A stretch of DNA of 64,000 nucleotides from Planctomycetota bacterium. Lineage in GTDB: Bacteria > Planctomycetota > GCA-2746535. The stretch is taken from contig NVWA01000011.1 of the NCBI GenBank assembly GCA_002746535.1, positions 61,814 to 125,813 on the forward strand. Reading direction: 5' to 3'. Made by a program: the position numbers and the translations under genes. The notes under the pieces were generated by a model. It did no database searches and was not told the origin of the DNA. It worked only from the letters and a program-made list of their open reading frames with translations. Positions 61,696 through 64,000 of this stretch are shown here, piece by piece. Position 1 is the stretch's first letter, and every line of letters begins with the position of its first letter.

Positions 61696-64000
61696 ATGAA
61701 TAAATTAATTGGACTTATAGCTGTCTTGGTTGTAATAGGAATCATTGGCTTTGGTGTTGTCTTCATTTTTAACAATCAGCCCAACAGTGATAAAGAAATT
61801 GTTGAAATAAATACAAATGAAAAAAATGAGGTTGCCCCCGAAAAGGTAATAGCCGAAACAGAAAGAATTCAAACTGTTGATGATAAAGTTGTTGATAAAA
61901 AATTAAATGAACATGTAGCTTCGCCAATAAAAAAAGAAGTTGTTAAAACGCCAAAAAAGCCATCACTTAAAAAAGAAGATGCCTCGGTAAATAAAATAGT
62001 TGTAGCAAATAAAGTAGAATTAGGCTTATGGCAGAAGATTCAATTTCTTAAAGAAGATGGAGTGGTTATATCAAATAAATCTTTTGACATCCATGTGACT
62101 TCAGAAAAAGATTATGCCTCAAAAATTAATTTTTTCCCAAATATGTCAACAGATGAAAAAGGATATATCAAGAATTCCATTTTACCAAAATATTCCAAAA
62201 CAATTTACGTAGTAATAAAAGGTTATGCCGGAAAAATTCATAATGTTAACTTGGAATTAAAAAATGCGAAATTGACCTTTCAGAAATCATCTACCATAAG
62301 AATTTCGTGTAAAGATAAAAAGGGAAATGCAGTATTGGGCGCTAAACTAAAAGTAAAGATTGAAGACGGTGATAGGCCATTGTTTGTTAATATGTTAATA
62401 AATAATGTCTTAAATCAGTTTTATAAAAGTAAAAATAATTCTCACAATAAAATTAATTTTTTGCCACTAGGGCCAATTAAATTAATTGCTGAGCATAAAA
62501 AATATAAAGATAGTAGTGTGCAAGCGATAGTCCTGAAGAAGGGTGAAAGTCAAAAATTAAAATTTACTTTTGATGGGACATCACGTGTTTATCAATTAAA
62601 CTTTTTACATAAAGACTTGAATGAATTACCCTTAATATGTCGAATGAGATTAATTGGTAAGGGTACATTTGACACTAAGTACACCAATCTTTTTAGAAAA
62701 AAAGGGGAACCATTTGAATTAATATTGAAAAATGAGTCATATACAAAATTTGATATCAGTATAAAAAATGCAGGTTATGCCAACCAAATTAAAATTCCAT
62801 TTGCCTTATCAGGTGAAATAGAAATTGAACTATCGGAAGGGGGTGCCGTTTCAGGTACAATATTAGACCCAGATGGAAAGCCATTAAAAGACGCTAAAGT
62901 GTTACTTAAAAAAGAACTTAAAACAGGTTTTAGTATAGCAAGATTAACGTCAACACCTTTTACTGCCGTCACCAATTTAGAGGGGAAGTTTAATATAAAT
63001 TCAATTAATCCAAACCGGTTTAAAATAAATGTTAGTCATAAAAACTATGTGGCTCATGAAGAATGGGTAGTGATATCAGATAAGGCAAATAGCGAACTTA
63101 AAATTATTATGAAGAATGGTCTTGTAATTGAGGGAACTCTTTTTGACCAAAGTCGGAATCCAGTTGAGCATGCTAAGATAATATTAAAAGTAAAAACAAA
63201 AAACATGTGGGGGGTCTCTTTAAATAATTCTGAACAGAATGTTGAGACAACTACTGGTGGAAAATTCTCTTTTGTTGGTCTTAAGGCAGGAAGTTATTTT
63301 TTAAGTGCTGAGGTTGATGGCGTTGGACATGTAAGCAAGAGGGAGATAAACATTAAGGTTAGCTCTATTGAAGATTATGAATTGATATTAGAAAATTCTT
63401 TTCAAATTAAGGGAAAAGTTGTAGATCAAAATGGAGACCCTGTCTCTGGTATAGAGTTATCTAAGAAAAAGGTGAAGAAAAAGTCCTTTATGCAAATGAA
63501 TTATAGCTTCAGTAATAAAAATAATATCAGTGATGAGAATGGTGAGTTTCTTTTTGATCACTTAGATGATGCTGAATATAACGTCTCAATTTCTAGTACC
63601 AACTATCGGCTTAGTAAAGGATCCAAAGTAAAAGTACAAGCAGGTACAAGTGATTTGAAAATTATGGTAAAAGGGTTGTTAAAAATTAGTGGTAAAGTCT
63701 TTTTTCCAAATGGTGATTTAGCAAAAGAGTATAAGTTAAAAGTTAAATACTCTTTATATAATTTTAGCATGCCAGTAAAGGACCTAAAAAAACATTTAGA
63801 TGGCTTTACATTTAAATTTAATCCTTGGAATGGGGGAAATGTAAAGCAAATTAAAGTTTCAATAGTTGCCACTGCAAAAGGGTATAGCGAAGGCGTTTCA
63901 AAATCACATATTCTTGAAGGTGATGAGATCAATAATATTGAAATTCGTTTAAAGGAAAATATTGCTTGCGAAGTGGAAATATCTACAGTAGATCTTAAGA
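61696..64000 (+). CDS. Large membrane-anchored protein with CarboxypepD_reg-like repeats, 3' end outside window
   Basis: At least 768 residues, still open at the window end. AGGA lies 7 nt before the ATG. An N-terminal helix (LIGLIAVLVVIGIIGFGVVFIF) is uncleaved-looking and is followed by a Lys/Glu/Val-rich linker of about 85 residues, as in periplasm-spanning anchors. From about residue 190 come repeated beta-sandwich units of carboxypeptidase-regulatory type: GAVSGTILDPDGKPLKDAKVLL..TNLEGKFNINSI, IEGTLFDQSRNPVEHAKIIL..TTGGKFSFVGLKAGSY, IKGKVVDQNGDPVSGIEL..SDENGEFLFDHL. Such units often serve as structural rods or receptor appendages. No catalytic domain has appeared before the cut. It was recovered by translating the sequence by hand. 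Confidence 0.75.
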   Translation, partial: MNKLIGLIAVLVVIGIIGFGVVFIFNNQPNSDKEIVEINTNEKNEVAPEKVIAETERIQTVDDKVVDKKLNEHVASPIKKEVVKTPKKPSLKKEDASVNKIVVANKVELGLWQKIQFLKEDGVVISNKSFDIHVTSEKDYASKINFFPNMSTDEKGYIKNSILPKYSKTIYVVIKGYAGKIHNVNLELKNAKLTFQKSSTIRISCKDKKGNAVLGAKLKVKIEDGDRPLFVNMLINNVLNQFYKSKNNSHNKINFLPLGPIKLIAEHKKYKDSSVQAIVLKKGESQKLKFTFDGTSRVYQLNFLHKDLNELPLICRMRLIGKGTFDTKYTNLFRKKGEPFELILKNESYTKFDISIKNAGYANQIKIPFALSGEIEIELSEGGAVSGTILDPDGKPLKDAKVLLKKELKTGFSIARLTSTPFTAVTNLEGKFNINSINPNRFKINVSHKNYVAHEEWVVISDKANSELKIIMKNGLVIEGTLFDQSRNPVEHAKIILKVKTKNMWGVSLNNSEQNVETTTGGKFSFVGLKAGSYFLSAEVDGVGHVSKREINIKVSSIEDYELILENSFQIKGKVVDQNGDPVSGIELSKKKVKKKSFMQMNYSFSNKNNISDENGEFLFDHLDDAEYNVSISSTNYRLSKGSKVKVQAGTSDLKIMVKGLLKISGKVFFPNGDLAKEYKLKVKYSLYNFSMPVKDLKKHLDGFTFKFNPWNGGNVKQIKVSIVATAKGYSEGVSKSHILEGDEINNIEIRLKENIACEVEISTVDLK

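Overview
The window is A+T-rich DNA (by eye about one third G+C) from a Gram-negative bacterium. kdsB and kdsA (KDO for lipopolysaccharide), lnt (lipoprotein N-acylation), murJ and several lipoprotein signals show an outer membrane. The families DUF1501, DUF1549/DUF1553, PSCyt1-WD40, PPC, YdjY, DUF1080, DUF1961 and Gfo/Idh/MocA together point to the Planctomycetes-Verrucomicrobia-Lentisphaerae group; the low G+C and marine-style polysaccharide genes make Lentisphaerota the best guess, which is an inference. I found no tRNA, rRNA, CRISPR array, prophage or transposase gene.

Layout. 1-9.3 kb: the 3' part of a giant surface protein gene (its start lies upstream of the window) made of filament-like modules, Ig-like repeats, ten GYH-VDG repeats and a sorting-signal-like tail. 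9.4-17.4 kb: secreted proteins, namely a lipoprotein with FN3 repeats and an FGE-like domain, an alpha/beta hydrolase, a Lys-rich secreted protein and a YdjY/coiled-coil protein. 17.5-24.7 kb: purH-crcB, an HDOD-GAF protein, an FAD oxidoreductase, and a methyltransferase/Coq4-like gene pair. 24.8-26.1 kb: a peroxide-stress locus (PerR-like regulator under a double operator, a decayed thioredoxin reductase tail, a 2-Cys peroxiredoxin). 26.2-36 kb: DUF1961 protein, hybrid MASE3 histidine kinase, lnt, a zincin-like lipoprotein with a small partner, murJ. 36.3-44.8 kb: a four-gene DUF1501 / PPC / DUF1549-DUF1553 / cytochrome-WD40-coiled-coil operon. 44.8-49 kb: RNA methyltransferase, then Gfo/Idh and DUF1080 genes divergent from an AraC regulator. 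49.3-52 kb: DAHP synthase, a double cNMP-binding protein, YtoQ. 52-57.4 kb, minus strand: a putative PPi-dependent PEP carboxykinase, a 2-hydroxyacid dehydrogenase, rhamnose mutarotase and a SET-domain methyltransferase in one tight directon. 57.6-59.8 kb: HD phosphohydrolase, kdsB, kdsA. 59.9-60.1 kb: a REPIN-like inverted repeat. 60.2-64 kb: a YtrA-type GntR regulator with its operator, a DUF6159-like membrane protein, and a large CarboxypepD_reg-type anchored protein cut by the window end.

The most unusual points are: a PerR that keeps all metal-sensing residues but has lost all four structural-zinc cysteines, beside a trxB remnant; a stand-alone protein with the exact Coq4 zinc motif coupled to a PRMT-like methyltransferase; a eukaryote-style SET/post-SET enzyme coupled to rhamnose mutarotase; and the giant modular surface protein. 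No wholly new defence or mobile system could be demonstrated.
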